Notes: generated by a model not told the origin, from the sequence alone. DNA of 64,000 nt from Shewanella sp. OMA3-2 (GCF_021513195.1 NZ_CP090974.1:508001-572000), one strand, 5' to 3'. Counted from the stretch's first letter, positions 1 through 8,952 are shown. Numbers and translations: made by a program.

Positions 1-820
1 AGCTACGGCTGATTTGACGCGCGCGATCTGCACGGAAATTCATGAAAATCAATGCATCGTTGTCATTCAGTGTCGCTGCTTGGCCTGTTGTATCAACAAT
101 AGCTGACGCAGCGACAAACTCATCATTTTCATCTCGTGCATAAGCGGCTTCAAGTGCATCGACTGAGTTTGCATATTCAAACTTTCCTTTGCCTTCAGTG
201 ATCAGCTCATAAGCTTGAGTTACTCGATCCCAACGGTTATCACGATCTAATGCGAAGTAGCGTCCAATTAGGGATGCAATACGACCTGTACCTATTTCAG
301 CAAAAACAGTATTGAAGTGTTCAATACTGTTTTTGGCGCTTCTTGGTGGAGTGTCTCGACCATCTAAGAAGGCGTGCAAGTAAACTGCTTTAGCCCCACG
401 GGAAACGGCCATGCGGCACATAGCTTCAATATGTTGCTCATGGCTATGGACGCCACCTGGTGATAATAATCCCATGATATGCACAGCGCCGTTTGCGGCA
501 ATGGCTTGGTCTACCGCGTCAATTAGTGCTGGGTTTTGTTCAAATTCATTATCTTCAATGGCTTTACTGATCCGCGTGAGTTCTTGATAAACAATGCGAC
601 CAGAACCAATGTTGATATGGCCAACTTCAGAGTTACCCATTTGGCCATCAGGTAAACCTACGTCAAGACCTGAACCTGAAATTAAGCTGTTAGCATAGGT
701 GGCAGTTAACTTATCCAAGACCGGTGTGTTAGCGTGAAAAATCGCATTATCTTGCGGATTTTCACGATAGCCCCAGCCATCAAGAATAAGCAGTGCCAGC
801 GGACGTTTAGTTGTCGTCAT
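1..820 (-). CDS. gpmM: 2,3-bisphosphoglycerate-independent phosphoglycerate mutase, N-terminal part (cut by window edge)
   Basis: Interconverts 3- and 2-phosphoglycerate in glycolysis and gluconeogenesis; a manganese-dependent cytoplasmic enzyme of the alkaline phosphatase superfamily. The frame is open from an ATG at 820 to the window edge, giving about 273 residues of a family usually near 510. The start reads [20 protein letters not shown], with the metal-binding Asp in LILDGWG and the catalytic serine in [15 protein letters not shown] near residue 64. [11 protein letters not shown] and [15 protein letters not shown] are further family signatures. An AAGGG ribosome site precedes the ATG. 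The gene is divergent from the rhodanese gene at 1158. The C-terminal half of the metal site lies outside the window. A perfect inverted repeat lies inside the coding sequence at 301-335. Confidence 0.97.
   Translation of the reverse strand, partial: MTTTKRPLALLILDGWGYRENPQDNAIFHANTPVLDKLTATYANSLISGSGLDVGLPDGQMGNSEVGHINIGSGRIVYQELTRISKAIEDNEFEQNPALIDAVDQAIAANGAVHIMGLLSPGGVHSHEQHIEAMCRMAVSRGAKAVYLHAFLDGRDTPPRSAKNSIEHFNTVFAEIGTGRIASLIGRYFALDRDNRWDRVTQAYELITEGKGKFEYANSVDALEAAYARDENDEFVAASAIVDTTGQAATLNDNDALIFMNFRADRARQISRS
301..335. repeat. Perfect 16-bp-arm inverted repeat inside gpmM
   Basis: Bases 301-316 (CAAAAACAGTATTGAA) are exactly complementary to 320-335, with a 3-base loop GTG. Both arms end in five A or T residues, so the element resembles a bidirectional intrinsic terminator although the stem is AT-rich. 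It encodes part of the segment [11 protein letters not shown] of gpmM and keeps the frame open. No gene boundary is here, so an ordinary terminator role is not expected. Confidence 0.85.
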
Positions 821-1157
821 GGAAATACCCTTATTTAAAGTGTTAAAGATGAAATTAAAAATGAAATTGGACAAATATTACTACTTATTGGCTGCTGGCA
901 ACAGGCTTAGGTTCTCGATTGCCCTAACAGGTGATTAAATTTCATTTATGCGGATGCATTTGTGCAATTAAGTTTTTTGACCTTATTCGGGGCGCATAAT
1001 TCTGGATGAAACACGTCTGAAAGATAATGACTATATCTCCCAATAATGAATCTTACCTAACCTCTTTGATGTCACTCTGAGCCCTATATCTTAAGCTTGT
1101 TTGGGTATATACTCTTGGCCAAATTAATCTTAGCTCGATACGTTATAGGCAGTGACC
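821..1157. other. Divergent intergenic region gpmM / yibN
   Basis: This 337-bp stretch must carry the promoters of both divergent genes. I see no small gene, RNA or strong operator in it. The gpmM ribosome site (AAGGG) lies at its left end. Confidence 0.5.
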
Positions 1158-1592
1158 ATGCAAGAATATATTGAATTTTTAAGAGCAAACCCAATGTTGT
1201 CTTTAGCTTGGGCAGGCTTATTTTTTGCTTTAATTGTGACAACATTCAAATCAGGTACATCAAAAGTAAAGACTGTTAACAATCATGAACTCACGCTAAT
1301 GATGAACAAGCAAGACGCTAAAGTTGTTGATGTTCGTGGCAAAGAAGAGTTTAAAAAGGGTCATATCGTTGACGCGATAAACGTACCATTGTCTGAAATT
1401 AAAAATAATCAGGCAACGAGTCTTGAAAAGTTTAAAACCAGCCCCATTATATTAGTATGTAACGCTGGCATGACATCTTCTCAAGCAGCTCAACTTCTTG
1501 TTAAGCAAGGCTTTGAAAACGTACATAACCTTAAAGGTGGTATGGGTGATTGGCAATCAGCAAATATGCCAGTTGTCAAAAGCAAGAGATAG
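1158..1592 (+). CDS. yibN: Membrane-anchored rhodanese-domain protein, YibN-like
   Basis: Probable sulfurtransferase-like protein anchored to the inner membrane. One N-terminal transmembrane helix (about residues 13-31) is followed by a single rhodanese domain (about 40-140) whose active-site loop has the cysteine in LVCNAGMTSS near residue 100. I chose the ATG at 1158 over the in-frame GTG at 1152 because the protein then starts MQEYIEFLRANP, matching E. coli YibN. The 144-residue length is normal. In E. coli yibN is followed by grxC and secB; here no glutaredoxin gene lies between this gene and secB. The physiological substrate is not known from sequence. Confidence 0.85.
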   Translation: MQEYIEFLRANPMLSLAWAGLFFALIVTTFKSGTSKVKTVNNHELTLMMNKQDAKVVDVRGKEEFKKGHIVDAINVPLSEIKNNQATSLEKFKTSPIILVCNAGMTSSQAAQLLVKQGFENVHNLKGGMGDWQSANMPVVKSKR

Positions 1593-1799
1593 TCACTAGG
1601 TTCATCATATTGCAGTAAAAACATCGTATTGATGAGTAATCAATACCATTAAGTTTTGGTCTTATTGACGTAAAATGCTTAGTGATTTTTTAGCTGTATT
1701 ATCGATTTTAAGGGAATGCGAGATTATTCTCGCTTACAAGCCTAACACCATATTCGCTCCACAGAAAAGCGAAAAATAACATTAAATAGGTAGGATATC

Positions 1800-2285
1800 A
1801 TGGCTGAAGAAATAGCAAACAACGAAGCAGTTGCACCACAGTTTAACATTCAGCGTGTTTATACAAAGGATTTGTCTTTTGAAACACCAAATAGCCCAGC
1901 AGTTTTCCAAAAAGAGTGGAACCCAGAAGTTAAGTTAGACCTAGACACGCGTAGTGCTAAGTTATCTGACGACACTTATGAAGTAGTACTTTCTTTAACT
2001 GTTACCGCTAAAAATGGTGACGAAACAGCTTTCTTATGTGAAGTTCAGCAAGCAGGTATCTTCTCTATAGTAGGTTTAACTGAGCCACAACTAGCGCATT
2101 CTTTAGGTGCTTATTGTCCTAACGTATTATTCCCATATGCGCGTGAAACCGTTTCTGGTTTAGTTGCCCGTGGTACTTTCCCACAACTTAACTTAGCGCC
2201 AGTGAACTTTGATGCATTATTTGCTCAATATGTTCAACAGCGTCAAGCGGCAGCTGCAGAAGCCCCAGCTGAAGCTAACGCGTAA
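1800..2285 (+). CDS. secB: Protein-export chaperone SecB
   Basis: Tetrameric cytoplasmic chaperone that keeps preproteins unfolded and passes them to SecA. The 161-residue length and the segments [19 protein letters not shown] near the N terminus and [17 protein letters not shown] near the C terminus are typical of the family. The acidic, alanine-rich tail is the region known to contact SecA. An AGGATATC ribosome site sits just before the ATG. gpsA follows with only 3 bp between stop and start, as in other gammaproteobacteria, so the two are probably co-transcribed. Confidence 0.97.
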   Translation: MAEEIANNEAVAPQFNIQRVYTKDLSFETPNSPAVFQKEWNPEVKLDLDTRSAKLSDDTYEVVLSLTVTAKNGDETAFLCEVQQAGIFSIVGLTEPQLAHSLGAYCPNVLFPYARETVSGLVARGTFPQLNLAPVNFDALFAQYVQQRQAAAAEAPAEANA

Positions 2286-2288
2286 GTG

Positions 2289-3299
2289 ATGAACAGCACT
2301 GCCGAAATAACGGTAATTGGGGCGGGGTCTTATGGCACCGCCCTTGCTATTTCTTTAGCAAGCAACGGTCATAAAACCTTATTGTGGGGACATGATCCCA
2401 AGCGCATGCAGGCTTTGGCTGACTCTCGCAGTAATGAAACTTACCTGCCTGGCATAACATTTCCTGATTGTTTACAAATTGAACTTGATTTGGCCACAGC
2501 CTTAGCCGCCAGTAAAAATGTGTTGGTTGTTGTACCAAGCCATGTTTTTGGTGATGTACTAAAACAAGCTAAACCGTTATTGCGCAGTGACGCTCGTATT
2601 GTATGGGCGACCAAAGGTCTAGAGCCTGAAACCGGCCGCTTATTACAGGATGTAGCACGTGAACAATTGGGTGAGCAATATCCCCTAGCGGTATTGTCGG
2701 GCCCTACATTTGCCAAAGAATTAGCCGCAGGTTTACCAACTGCGATATCAGTAGCTGGTACTTGTCCGCAGTTTACCCATGATTTAGTTGAACTGTTACA
2801 CAGCCCAAAACGGTTACGTGTATATGCCAATGATGATTTCACTGGTATTCAGCTTGGCGGTGCGGTTAAAAATGTTATCGCCATTGGCGCTGGCATGTCT
2901 GACGGCATTGGTTTTGGCGCGAATGCACGCACAGCATTAATCACTCGTGGTTTAGTTGAGTTAACTCGCTTAGGTGTCGCACTAGGCGCTGACGCTAATA
3001 CCTTTATGGGGATGGCGGGCTTAGGTGATTTAGTGCTGACGTGTACTGATAACCAATCTCGAAATCGTCGTTTTGGGCTCGCCCTTGGAAAAGGATGTGA
3101 TGTCGATACTGCGCAAATTGAAATTGGCCAAGTAGTTGAAGGTTATCGAAATACCAAAGAGGTATTTACCTTAGCAAAACGACTAGGGGTAGAAATGCCG
3201 ATAACCGAGCAAATTTATCAAGTACTTTATCAAGGTAAAGCGCCTGTTGATGCGGCTAAAGAGTTATTAAGTCGAGATAAAAAATCAGAAACAGTGTAA
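2289..3299 (+). CDS. gpsA: NAD(P)-dependent glycerol-3-phosphate dehydrogenase
   Basis: Reduces dihydroxyacetone phosphate to sn-glycerol 3-phosphate, the backbone precursor of phospholipids. The N-terminal Rossmann motif is [10 protein letters not shown] (residues 10-19). [18 protein letters not shown] and the catalytic-lysine region [15 protein letters not shown] are diagnostic. I preferred the ATG at 2289 over the GTG at 2286, because the family usually begins with Met-x-x-Ser/Ala close to the Rossmann strand. Neither start has a clear ribosome site, which suggests translational coupling to secB 3 bp upstream. A strong terminator follows. Confidence 0.96.
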   Translation: MNSTAEITVIGAGSYGTALAISLASNGHKTLLWGHDPKRMQALADSRSNETYLPGITFPDCLQIELDLATALAASKNVLVVVPSHVFGDVLKQAKPLLRSDARIVWATKGLEPETGRLLQDVAREQLGEQYPLAVLSGPTFAKELAAGLPTAISVAGTCPQFTHDLVELLHSPKRLRVYANDDFTGIQLGGAVKNVIAIGAGMSDGIGFGANARTALITRGLVELTRLGVALGADANTFMGMAGLGDLVLTCTDNQSRNRRFGLALGKGCDVDTAQIEIGQVVEGYRNTKEVFTLAKRLGVEMPITEQIYQVLYQGKAPVDAAKELLSRDKKSETV

Positions 3300-3325
3300 C
3301 GGCTAGCGAATATACAAATACCGAT

Positions 3326-3354
3326 AAAAGGGTGCTAATATAGCGCCCTTTTTT
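3326..3354 (+). terminator. Intrinsic terminator after gpsA
   Basis: Stem AAAAGGGTGC / GCGCCCTTTT with a T-run. It closes the secB-gpsA unit and abuts the tandem repeat. Confidence 0.85.
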
Positions 3355-3510
3355 GTACATGGAAGTAATTATCCTTGAAGGCCATGGATGGCATACGTAA
3401 AGGATTTGTACATGGAAGTAATTATCCTTGAAGGCCATGGATGGCATACGTAAAGGATTTGTACATGGAAGTAATTATCCTTGACGGCCATGGGTGGCCT
3501 ACGCAGGGAC
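3352..3510. repeat. 53-bp tandem repeat, three copies
   Basis: Three consecutive units begin at 3352, 3405 and 3458, each starting TTTGTACATGGAAGTAATTA. Units 1 and 2 are identical over the readable length. Unit 3 has several substitutions in its second half (GACGG for GAAGG, GGGTGGCC for GGATGGCA, CGCAGG for CGTAAA). Each unit contains the near-palindrome GGCCATGGATGGC. The array fills the gpsA / flavoprotein gap. Short frames through it encode only repeated peptides and are not genes. Confidence 0.95.
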
Positions 3511-3559
3511 TGCGACCCTAGTGTCAGTATAACCAACTTGTTTAAAGAGAGTCTCAACA

Positions 3560-4741
3560 GTGAAACATCATGACGTAATTATTATCGGCGCCGGTGCAGC
3601 AGGGTTAATGTGCGCTGCTACAGCGGGTTATCGTGGCCGTAATGTTTTGGTGTTAGACAATGCAAAACAAGCAGGACGTAAAATTTTGATCAGTGGTGGT
3701 GGTCGCTGTAACTTCACTAATCAAAAGGTTGAACCGCATCAGTTTCTTTGCAGTAACCCCCATTTTGTCAAATCGGCATTAGCACGTTATCGCTCAAGTG
3801 ATTTTATTGAGTTGGTTGAGCGTCATGGTATTGAATACCATGAACGTGATCACGGACAGTTATTTTGCAATAACTCAGCCAAAGAAATAGTGACTATGCT
3901 GATGACCGAATGCGAATGGGCTGGGGCAAAAGTCCAGCTGCGCACGGATATTTTATCTGTTAGTAAAACGGGTACAGGCTTTAATCTTACTACCTCTAAT
4001 GGTGACTTTAGCTGTGAATCACTCGTGATAGCCACAGGTGGCTTATCAATGCCTAAACTTGGCGCGACGCCTTATGGTTATAAGCTGGCTGAGCAGTTTG
4101 GTTTAAAAGTGCTGCCAACTAGCGCAGGTTTAGTGCCTTTTACCTGGCATGCTGAACAAAAAATTCGTTTTGAGCCGTTATCGGGTATTGCTGTACCTAC
4201 AACGATTACCGCACAAGATGGCACCCAGTTTAGTGAAGCATTATTATTTACCCATCGCGGCCTGTCTGGCCCAGCTGTATTGCAAATATCAAACTACTGG
4301 CAGGCTGGTGAAGCGATTTCAATTAATTTACTGCCAGGTGAAAATGCTGTAGATAAAATCGAGTTTGCACTGAAACATCATCCAAAACAAAGTTTACGAA
4401 ATACCTTAAGCCAATGGCTACCAAAACGACTCGTTGAAGCGTTATTTGAAGAGGCGCAATTAGACAAAGCGTTAAATCAACTTGGTCATGGCGAACGTGA
4501 AACGCTGGCTAGTGAGTTAAACAGCTGGTTAATAGTAATGAATGGTACAGAGGGATATCGTACAGCAGAGGTCACTCTGGGCGGTGTAGATACTAATGAA
4601 CTGTCATCTAAAACCATGCAAGCCAATAATGTTTCTGGATTGTATTTTATTGGTGAAGTGATGGACGTCAGTGGTTGGCTGGGAGGGTTCAACTTCCAAT
4701 GGGCATGGTCGTCTGGCGTGGCTGCTGGGTTAGCTGTTTAA
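3560..4741 (+). CDS. HI0933/YhiN-family FAD-dependent oxidoreductase
   Basis: Flavoprotein of the BaiN/HI0933 family (often named YhiN); the physiological substrate is not established from sequence. The N terminus carries the FAD-binding Rossmann motif IIIGAGAAGLMCA (about residues 7-19) followed by GRKILISGGGRCNFTN, characteristic of this family. The C-terminal FAD contact is in YFIGEVMDVSGWLGGFNFQW. Length 393 residues is normal. The start is a GTG at 3560 behind AAAGAGAG; no alternative upstream start keeps the Rossmann strand close to the N terminus. It appears to be monocistronic. Confidence 0.93.
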   Translation: MKHHDVIIIGAGAAGLMCAATAGYRGRNVLVLDNAKQAGRKILISGGGRCNFTNQKVEPHQFLCSNPHFVKSALARYRSSDFIELVERHGIEYHERDHGQLFCNNSAKEIVTMLMTECEWAGAKVQLRTDILSVSKTGTGFNLTTSNGDFSCESLVIATGGLSMPKLGATPYGYKLAEQFGLKVLPTSAGLVPFTWHAEQKIRFEPLSGIAVPTTITAQDGTQFSEALLFTHRGLSGPAVLQISNYWQAGEAISINLLPGENAVDKIEFALKHHPKQSLRNTLSQWLPKRLVEALFEEAQLDKALNQLGHGERETLASELNSWLIVMNGTEGYRTAEVTLGGVDTNELSSKTMQANNVSGLYFIGEVMDVSGWLGGFNFQWAWSSGVAAGLAV

Positions 4742-4928
4742 AGAATTTTATTGAGTTCTTCTGATAAAACACAGAGGAACTCAGCTTTATCACTTTCTGT
4801 TATTTTTTATTTTTGCTTATATCTTTTTTCACTTTCTCTAAATCATCTTTCTGTAATTATCTCTATCTTGATTTGTTATTTCCAATATTTACTGATGTGT
4901 CTACTGTCCCATCATTAATTTGAAACTC

Positions 4929-4946
4929 TTACCGAATTGTCGGTAA
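4929..4946. promoter_or_regulatory. Palindromic upstream site, candidate enhancer for the sigma-54 activator
   Basis: TTACCGAATTGTCGGTAA: TTACCGA and TCGGTAA are perfect inverted halves around ATTG. It ends 94 bp before the -24 element at 5041. The right half TTGTCGGTAA recurs at 9520-9529, also upstream of a sigma-54-like promoter. The rest of the 4742-5153 gap is AT-rich, with a weak hairpin after the flavoprotein stop. Confidence 0.6.
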
Positions 4947-5040
4947 TTTTTGCCAATAATTGCGTGAGTTAATGGTGAGGTAATAAAAAATACAAATTTA
5001 TTTTGCTTTATTATCATGTTGTTATATATTTCATGTAAGT

Positions 5041-5057
5041 TTGGCATGAAGTTGGCT
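5041..5057 (+). promoter_or_regulatory. Sigma-54 (-24/-12) promoter of the DUF1328 gene
   Basis: TTGGCATGAAGTTGGCT matches the consensus YTGGCACGRNNNTTGCW at all but two informative positions. The GG and GC elements have the exact 12-bp register. Transcription would begin near 5068, about 85 bp before the ATG. Confidence 0.65.
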
Positions 5058-5153
5058 TAGTATAAGTTAGCTAAACGATACACAAACAGTTGTTCATTAT
5101 TATAAGTTGATTTTTGTGTGTTATTTATCATTTCATATTTAAGGAGATTACTT

Positions 5154-5330
5154 ATGTTAGGTTGGACATTGATGTTTTTAATTATCGCTATCGTTGCTGG
5201 CTTATTAGGTTTTGGTGGTATTGCAGGTGCAGCAGCCGGTATTGCGAAAATAATTTTCTTTATTTTTATCGTATTACTTGTTATTTCTTTAGTGGCAAGT
5301 GCAATACGAGGTAAGGCGCCAAAGGCATAA
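5154..5330 (+). CDS. DUF1328 small membrane protein (YtjA-like)
   Basis: A 58-residue hydrophobic protein beginning [20 protein letters not shown], with two transmembrane segments joined by the glycine/alanine hinge [14 protein letters not shown] and a short basic C terminus. This matches the DUF1328/YtjA family, whose members are often stress-linked but lack a defined biochemical role. The start is the ATG at 5154 behind AAGGAGATTACTT; an upstream in-frame start at 5118 would add residues absent from the family. It has a sigma-54-type promoter and an upstream palindrome, and is probably co-transcribed with the lipoprotein gene at 5429, since no terminator separates them. Confidence 0.88.
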   Translation: MLGWTLMFLIIAIVAGLLGFGGIAGAAAGIAKIIFFIFIVLLVISLVASAIRGKAPKA

Positions 5331-5428
5331 CGCTATGTAAGCGACGCCTTATTATTTAATGATAGAAGATGAATATATCTAAATATAGTAACCACAAATG
5401 GAATGACCTAGTGGTCAAGGAGATCAAT

Positions 5429-5623
5429 ATGAATTTACTAAAAAAATTAAGCATCATGGTTTTATTGGGATTAACAACAGTAGGTATGATGGCATGTTCA
5501 GACAATAAAGCTGAAAATGCGGGCGAGAAAGTTGATGAAATGATGAAGGACGCCGGTAATGCAGTTGAAGATGCGTGTGAAGATGTAAAAGAAGGTCTTA
5601 AAGCAGAAGATCCTGATTGTTAA
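5429..5623 (+). CDS. Small alanine- and charge-rich lipoprotein, entericidin-like
   Basis: A 64-residue protein with a type II signal peptide (MNLLKKLSIMVLLGLTTVGM) ending in the lipobox-like MMAC, then a short soluble part rich in Lys, Glu, Asp and Ala with two further cysteines near the C terminus. The pattern resembles entericidin-type small lipoproteins, but I cannot assign a function. The start at 5429 has a strong AAGGAGATCAAT ribosome site. It lies 98 bp downstream of the DUF1328 gene and ends at a very strong terminator, so the two probably form a stress-response pair. Confidence 0.8.
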   Translation: MNLLKKLSIMVLLGLTTVGMMACSDNKAENAGEKVDEMMKDAGNAVEDACEDVKEGLKAEDPDC

Positions 5624-5630
5624 AGAAACT

Positions 5631-5659
5631 AAGCGGCGCACTATAGTGCGCCGCTTTTT
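5631..5659 (+). terminator. Strong intrinsic terminator with perfect palindromic stem
   Basis: Arms AAGCGGCGCACTA and TAGTGCGCCGCTT form a 26-base perfect palindrome followed by T5. It closes the DUF1328-lipoprotein unit. Confidence 0.92.
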
Positions 5660-5684
5660 GCTGTTTCCAAAATAGGACATCTAT

Positions 5685-7349
5685 ATGCTAACCAAGATAA
5701 ATATTAAGTATTACTACACAGCCGGCGCATTATTGGCTGTGATTTTGTGTGTGCTACTTAATTCTCCGTGGGCTAAATTTTTTATTGGCTGGCTGGCATT
5801 ATCTTTGGGGTTAGTGAGTTTTGCTTATTGGTTTAATGCTGGTGGTGTTTTCCGTAAAAAGCAAAATGGTTCAATTCCTTGGTATATCAGTTGGGGCTTT
5901 GTGCCTTTTCTATTGGGATGCCAGATTTATAATGCTTGGGCAAGAAAACACGATAAGGTACCCGCAATTCAAAAGATTGAAGATCAGCTCTATTTAGCAT
6001 GTCGTTTATTTCCTTCTGATATTGACTACCTTAAAACCCAAGGGGTTGATGCTATTCTTGATGTGACCGCTGAATTTGATGCATTAGATGGCACATTATT
6101 GGCTGAGGATATCGATTATTTAAATGTGCCTGTTTTAGATCATAGTGTCCCGTCAGAAGCGCAACTCAACCAGGCGATCAATTGGCTTAATAATCAGGTG
6201 CGTAACGGTAAGAAAGTGGTAGTGCATTGTGCGCTAGGCCGTGGACGTTCGGTATTAGTATTAGCCGCTTATCTTGCTTGTCGCGATAACAAAAGTCACT
6301 TAGATGAGGTGTTGAGCTCTATTAATGAAATTCGCCATACCGCCCGTTTGAATAAATGGCAATTTGCTAAAGTCTCTCAAATGTATCAGCAAAATCGGAT
6401 TAAAATTAATAAAACACTCTATTTAATTGCTAATCCAGTATCGGGCGGGGGTAAGTGGCAGGATGATGCTGAGTATATTCAACAAACCTTATCGAGCTAT
6501 TATCGAGTAAAGCTGCTTGAGACGACGGAAGATAAGGATGCAGCTGTGCAAGCCTGCGAAGCCGTTAAGCGTGGGGCTGATATTGTTGTAGCTTGCGGTG
6601 GTGATGGCACCGTTAACGAGGTGGCTTCTATGTTGGTTAACACCTCAATCACATTAGGTATTATTCCTATGGGGACAACAAATGCTTTGGCGCATACCTT
6701 ATTTGGTGTAGGCAGTAAGCTGATCCCTGTTTCTCAAGCCGTGGATATTTTGATTCAAGGTCATTACCAACCTATTGATACAGCACTGTGTAATGAACGA
6801 ATAATGCTATTGCTGGTGGGTATTGGCTTTGAGCATAAGATGATTGAAAGCGCGAATCGAGACAAGAAAAATGAATCGGGTCAGTTTGCTTACTTAAGTG
6901 GTTTATGGAATGCGATTGATGAAAATCAGCCGCTATCTTTGTCTATACAATTAGATGATGGTGAAACACATACAATTGAGACCACTAGTATAGTAATAGC
7001 CAATTCTGCTCCGTTTACCAGTTTACTCGCACAAGGTAATGGTGAGCCTAATATTACTGATGGATTACTCGATATTACTTGGATTGAACCTACAGAGTCA
7101 TCACAGGAGCAGTTAATGAGTTTAGTCGATTTACTGTTTACAGGTGTTTCTCGTTTGTGGAATCAAGCTAACAATAAGCCTGATGCAATACATCATGCCC
7201 AAGCTAAAAAGATATACCTAAAAGCTCAACAAAAAACACCTTATGTGATTGATGGAGAGCTTTTTGAGGCTAATGATGTCACGGTAGAGGTTGTGCCAAA
7301 GTCTCTGAAGGTTTTTGTGCCAGCAACAAGCCCAATCTTGAAGCGTTAA
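5685..7349 (+). CDS. Membrane-anchored dual-specificity phosphatase / diacylglycerol kinase-like fusion
   Basis: A 554-residue two-enzyme fusion. The N terminus has two or three transmembrane segments (about residues 10-90). A cysteine-dependent dual-specificity phosphatase domain follows (about 90-230) with the P-loop HCALGRGRS near residue 181, fitting HCxxGxxRS. The C-terminal half (about 244-545) is a YegS/diacylglycerol-kinase-type catalytic domain starting LYLIANPVSGGGK, with the nucleotide-binding GGDGTVNEV near 304 and GIIPMGTTNALA. Substrates are probably lipids or phospholipid head groups at the inner membrane; this is inference. The start has AGGACATCTAT. The stop overlaps by 4 bp with the convergent regulator gene. 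Confidence 0.88.
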   Translation: MLTKINIKYYYTAGALLAVILCVLLNSPWAKFFIGWLALSLGLVSFAYWFNAGGVFRKKQNGSIPWYISWGFVPFLLGCQIYNAWARKHDKVPAIQKIEDQLYLACRLFPSDIDYLKTQGVDAILDVTAEFDALDGTLLAEDIDYLNVPVLDHSVPSEAQLNQAINWLNNQVRNGKKVVVHCALGRGRSVLVLAAYLACRDNKSHLDEVLSSINEIRHTARLNKWQFAKVSQMYQQNRIKINKTLYLIANPVSGGGKWQDDAEYIQQTLSSYYRVKLLETTEDKDAAVQACEAVKRGADIVVACGGDGTVNEVASMLVNTSITLGIIPMGTTNALAHTLFGVGSKLIPVSQAVDILIQGHYQPIDTALCNERIMLLLVGIGFEHKMIESANRDKKNESGQFAYLSGLWNAIDENQPLSLSIQLDDGETHTIETTSIVIANSAPFTSLLAQGNGEPNITDGLLDITWIEPTESSQEQLMSLVDLLFTGVSRLWNQANNKPDAIHHAQAKKIYLKAQQKTPYVIDGELFEANDVTVEVVPKSLKVFVPATSPILKR

Positions 7350-8704
7350 TCGGTACTGCTGTTATCTTCATATTTACTGAGTTTGTTATATAAGGTTTTA
7401 ACGCTTATTCCCAATTGTTCGGCGGTTTCATTTTTATTGCCTCCAGCCTTGTCTAGTGCTTGAAAAATAGCGACCTTTTCAATTTCATCTAAACGCATAC
7501 CTGAAGGTACTTGAATCTTATCTGTGGTATTTTCTGGCTTAGACTCGGTTTCAAAGGTGTTAAAATGACTTTGGTCGATCGTGTCATCAGCGAGAATATA
7601 TGCTCTTTCAATAGCATGTTTTAACTCTCGCACATTACCTGTCCAGCGCTGTTGTTGAATAAAGCTGATAGCTTCTGGGGTAAAGGTTTTGGTGAGTTTT
7701 TCTGCTACATTTCGATAAGCTAAAAAGTGTTTTGCCAACCCGCTAATATCATCACCTCTGTCACGTAGCGGTGGAACGCGAATAGGGAAATGAGCAAGTC
7801 TGAAGTATAAATCCTCACGAAAAAGACCTTGTTCAATAGCGCTTGCTGGATCACGATTGGTCGCGGCGACAATACGCACATTGGCTTTTTTTAGGCTGGT
7901 GCTACCAATAGGGCGATATTCACTATTTTCCAATACCCTTAATAATTTCACTTGATGATCAATAGGCATCTCAGTAATTTCATCTAGAAATAATGTCCCG
8001 CCTTCTGCTTGATCAAATACCCCGCGATGATCACGGTGTGCCCCCGTAAAAGCCCCTTTAACGTGACCAAATAGCTCACTGTCAACTAATTCTGGACTGA
8101 GTGCACCACAGTTAATTGCAATAAAAGGCTCGTTTGCTCTGTTACTTGCAAGATGAATCGTGTTGGCTACTAATTCTTTACCTGCACCACTTTCGCCAAC
8201 AATTAACACATTACTTTCAGTCACCGCGACTTTACGAACCGTGCGATACAGCTTATGCATTGCACGGGATGATCCAACTAATAATCCGTATTGATCGAGT
8301 TCACTTGATAATACCTGTTGGCGCTTAGTTGACTCTAACAATAAGTCTTGAGCAAAATCATTCAGGGTGTCATCAATCAGTTCCATATTGTATGGCTGTC
8401 TAAAGTGATAGCCCGCGCCCTTTGACATTAATTTATCAAGGTGAGGGTTGGGTTTTCCCTCACTTAAGAAGATAAATTCTATATCAGACATTAAGGCGTT
8501 ATCTGTAAGGCAGTCATAATCAGCTTGGCCTAATTGAGATACTTCAATAATTGCCACATCCGCATTACTCGCTTCAAGCTGTGTTAGCCAGGGGAGCTCC
8601 GTAATACTCGCTATTTTATTAAAACGTCCACAACTAGGTGCTTTTAGAAGCAGTGTTGCTGTTTGAGGGTGGAGCAAATGGTAAAACAAGGTAGGACTAG
8701 CCAT
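7346..8704 (-). CDS. Sigma-54-dependent enhancer-binding transcriptional activator with degenerate receiver
   Basis: A 452-residue activator in the NtrC layout. Residues 1-135 look receiver-like, but where the phosphorylated Asp is expected the strand reads VAIIEVSQ, with Glu, and the acidic pair near the N terminus is missing, so phosphorylation control is doubtful. The AAA+ domain has Walker A GESGAGKE (near 166), the sigma-54 contact loop GAFTGA (near 215), Walker B GGTLFLDEI and the RLAHFPIRVPPLRDR region. A Fis-type helix-turn-helix (GGNKNETAEQLGISVKTLYN) ends the protein. It is divergent from the DUF2383 gene and flanked by two sigma-54-like promoters at 5041 and 9614. It is therefore likely to be their local activator. 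It may also be compared with VpsR-type regulators. Confidence 0.9.
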   Translation of the reverse strand: MASPTLFYHLLHPQTATLLLKAPSCGRFNKIASITELPWLTQLEASNADVAIIEVSQLGQADYDCLTDNALMSDIEFIFLSEGKPNPHLDKLMSKGAGYHFRQPYNMELIDDTLNDFAQDLLLESTKRQQVLSSELDQYGLLVGSSRAMHKLYRTVRKVAVTESNVLIVGESGAGKELVANTIHLASNRANEPFIAINCGALSPELVDSELFGHVKGAFTGAHRDHRGVFDQAEGGTLFLDEITEMPIDHQVKLLRVLENSEYRPIGSTSLKKANVRIVAATNRDPASAIEQGLFREDLYFRLAHFPIRVPPLRDRGDDISGLAKHFLAYRNVAEKLTKTFTPEAISFIQQQRWTGNVRELKHAIERAYILADDTIDQSHFNTFETESKPENTTDKIQVPSGMRLDEIEKVAIFQALDKAGGNKNETAEQLGISVKTLYNKLSKYEDNSSTD

Positions 8705-8769
8705 GTCAGTGTTACTCCTTTTTCGTGGTCATTTCATTAATGGCCACTTTGTAAATTTGACAATAACAA

Positions 8770-8875
8770 TCGGTAATTATTTCTTAACATACTGTTTACA
8801 TTTGGGGGTGTTTGTTATTAATTCCTTATTTATTAATGTCTTATTGTATTTTTTGTTTTGTGTACGAATTATGCA
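8770..8875 (+). promoter_or_regulatory. Possible third activator half-site and weak sigma-54-like promoter
   Basis: A half-site TCGGTAA at 8770-8776 lies 82 bp before TGTGTACGAATTATGCA at 8859-8875. That element has the right GC register and ACG core but lacks one G of the essential -24 GG. The geometry copies the better sites at 4929/5041 and 9513/9614, but the match is weak. Confidence 0.25.
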
Positions 8876-8952
8876 TGAGTTAATCATAGGGTAAACAATA
8901 ATAGTTTATTCATTATGACTATAAATATTACAGGATAGCTATTAGTTATTTA

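Noticed and set aside
2441-2842. 133-codon minus-strand frame inside gpsA
   Set aside because: It lies fully inside a well-identified gene and matches no family I recognise.
3256-3557. Minus-strand frames through the gpsA 3' end and tandem repeat
   Set aside because: They encode only repeated peptides from the 53-bp units and have no start signal.
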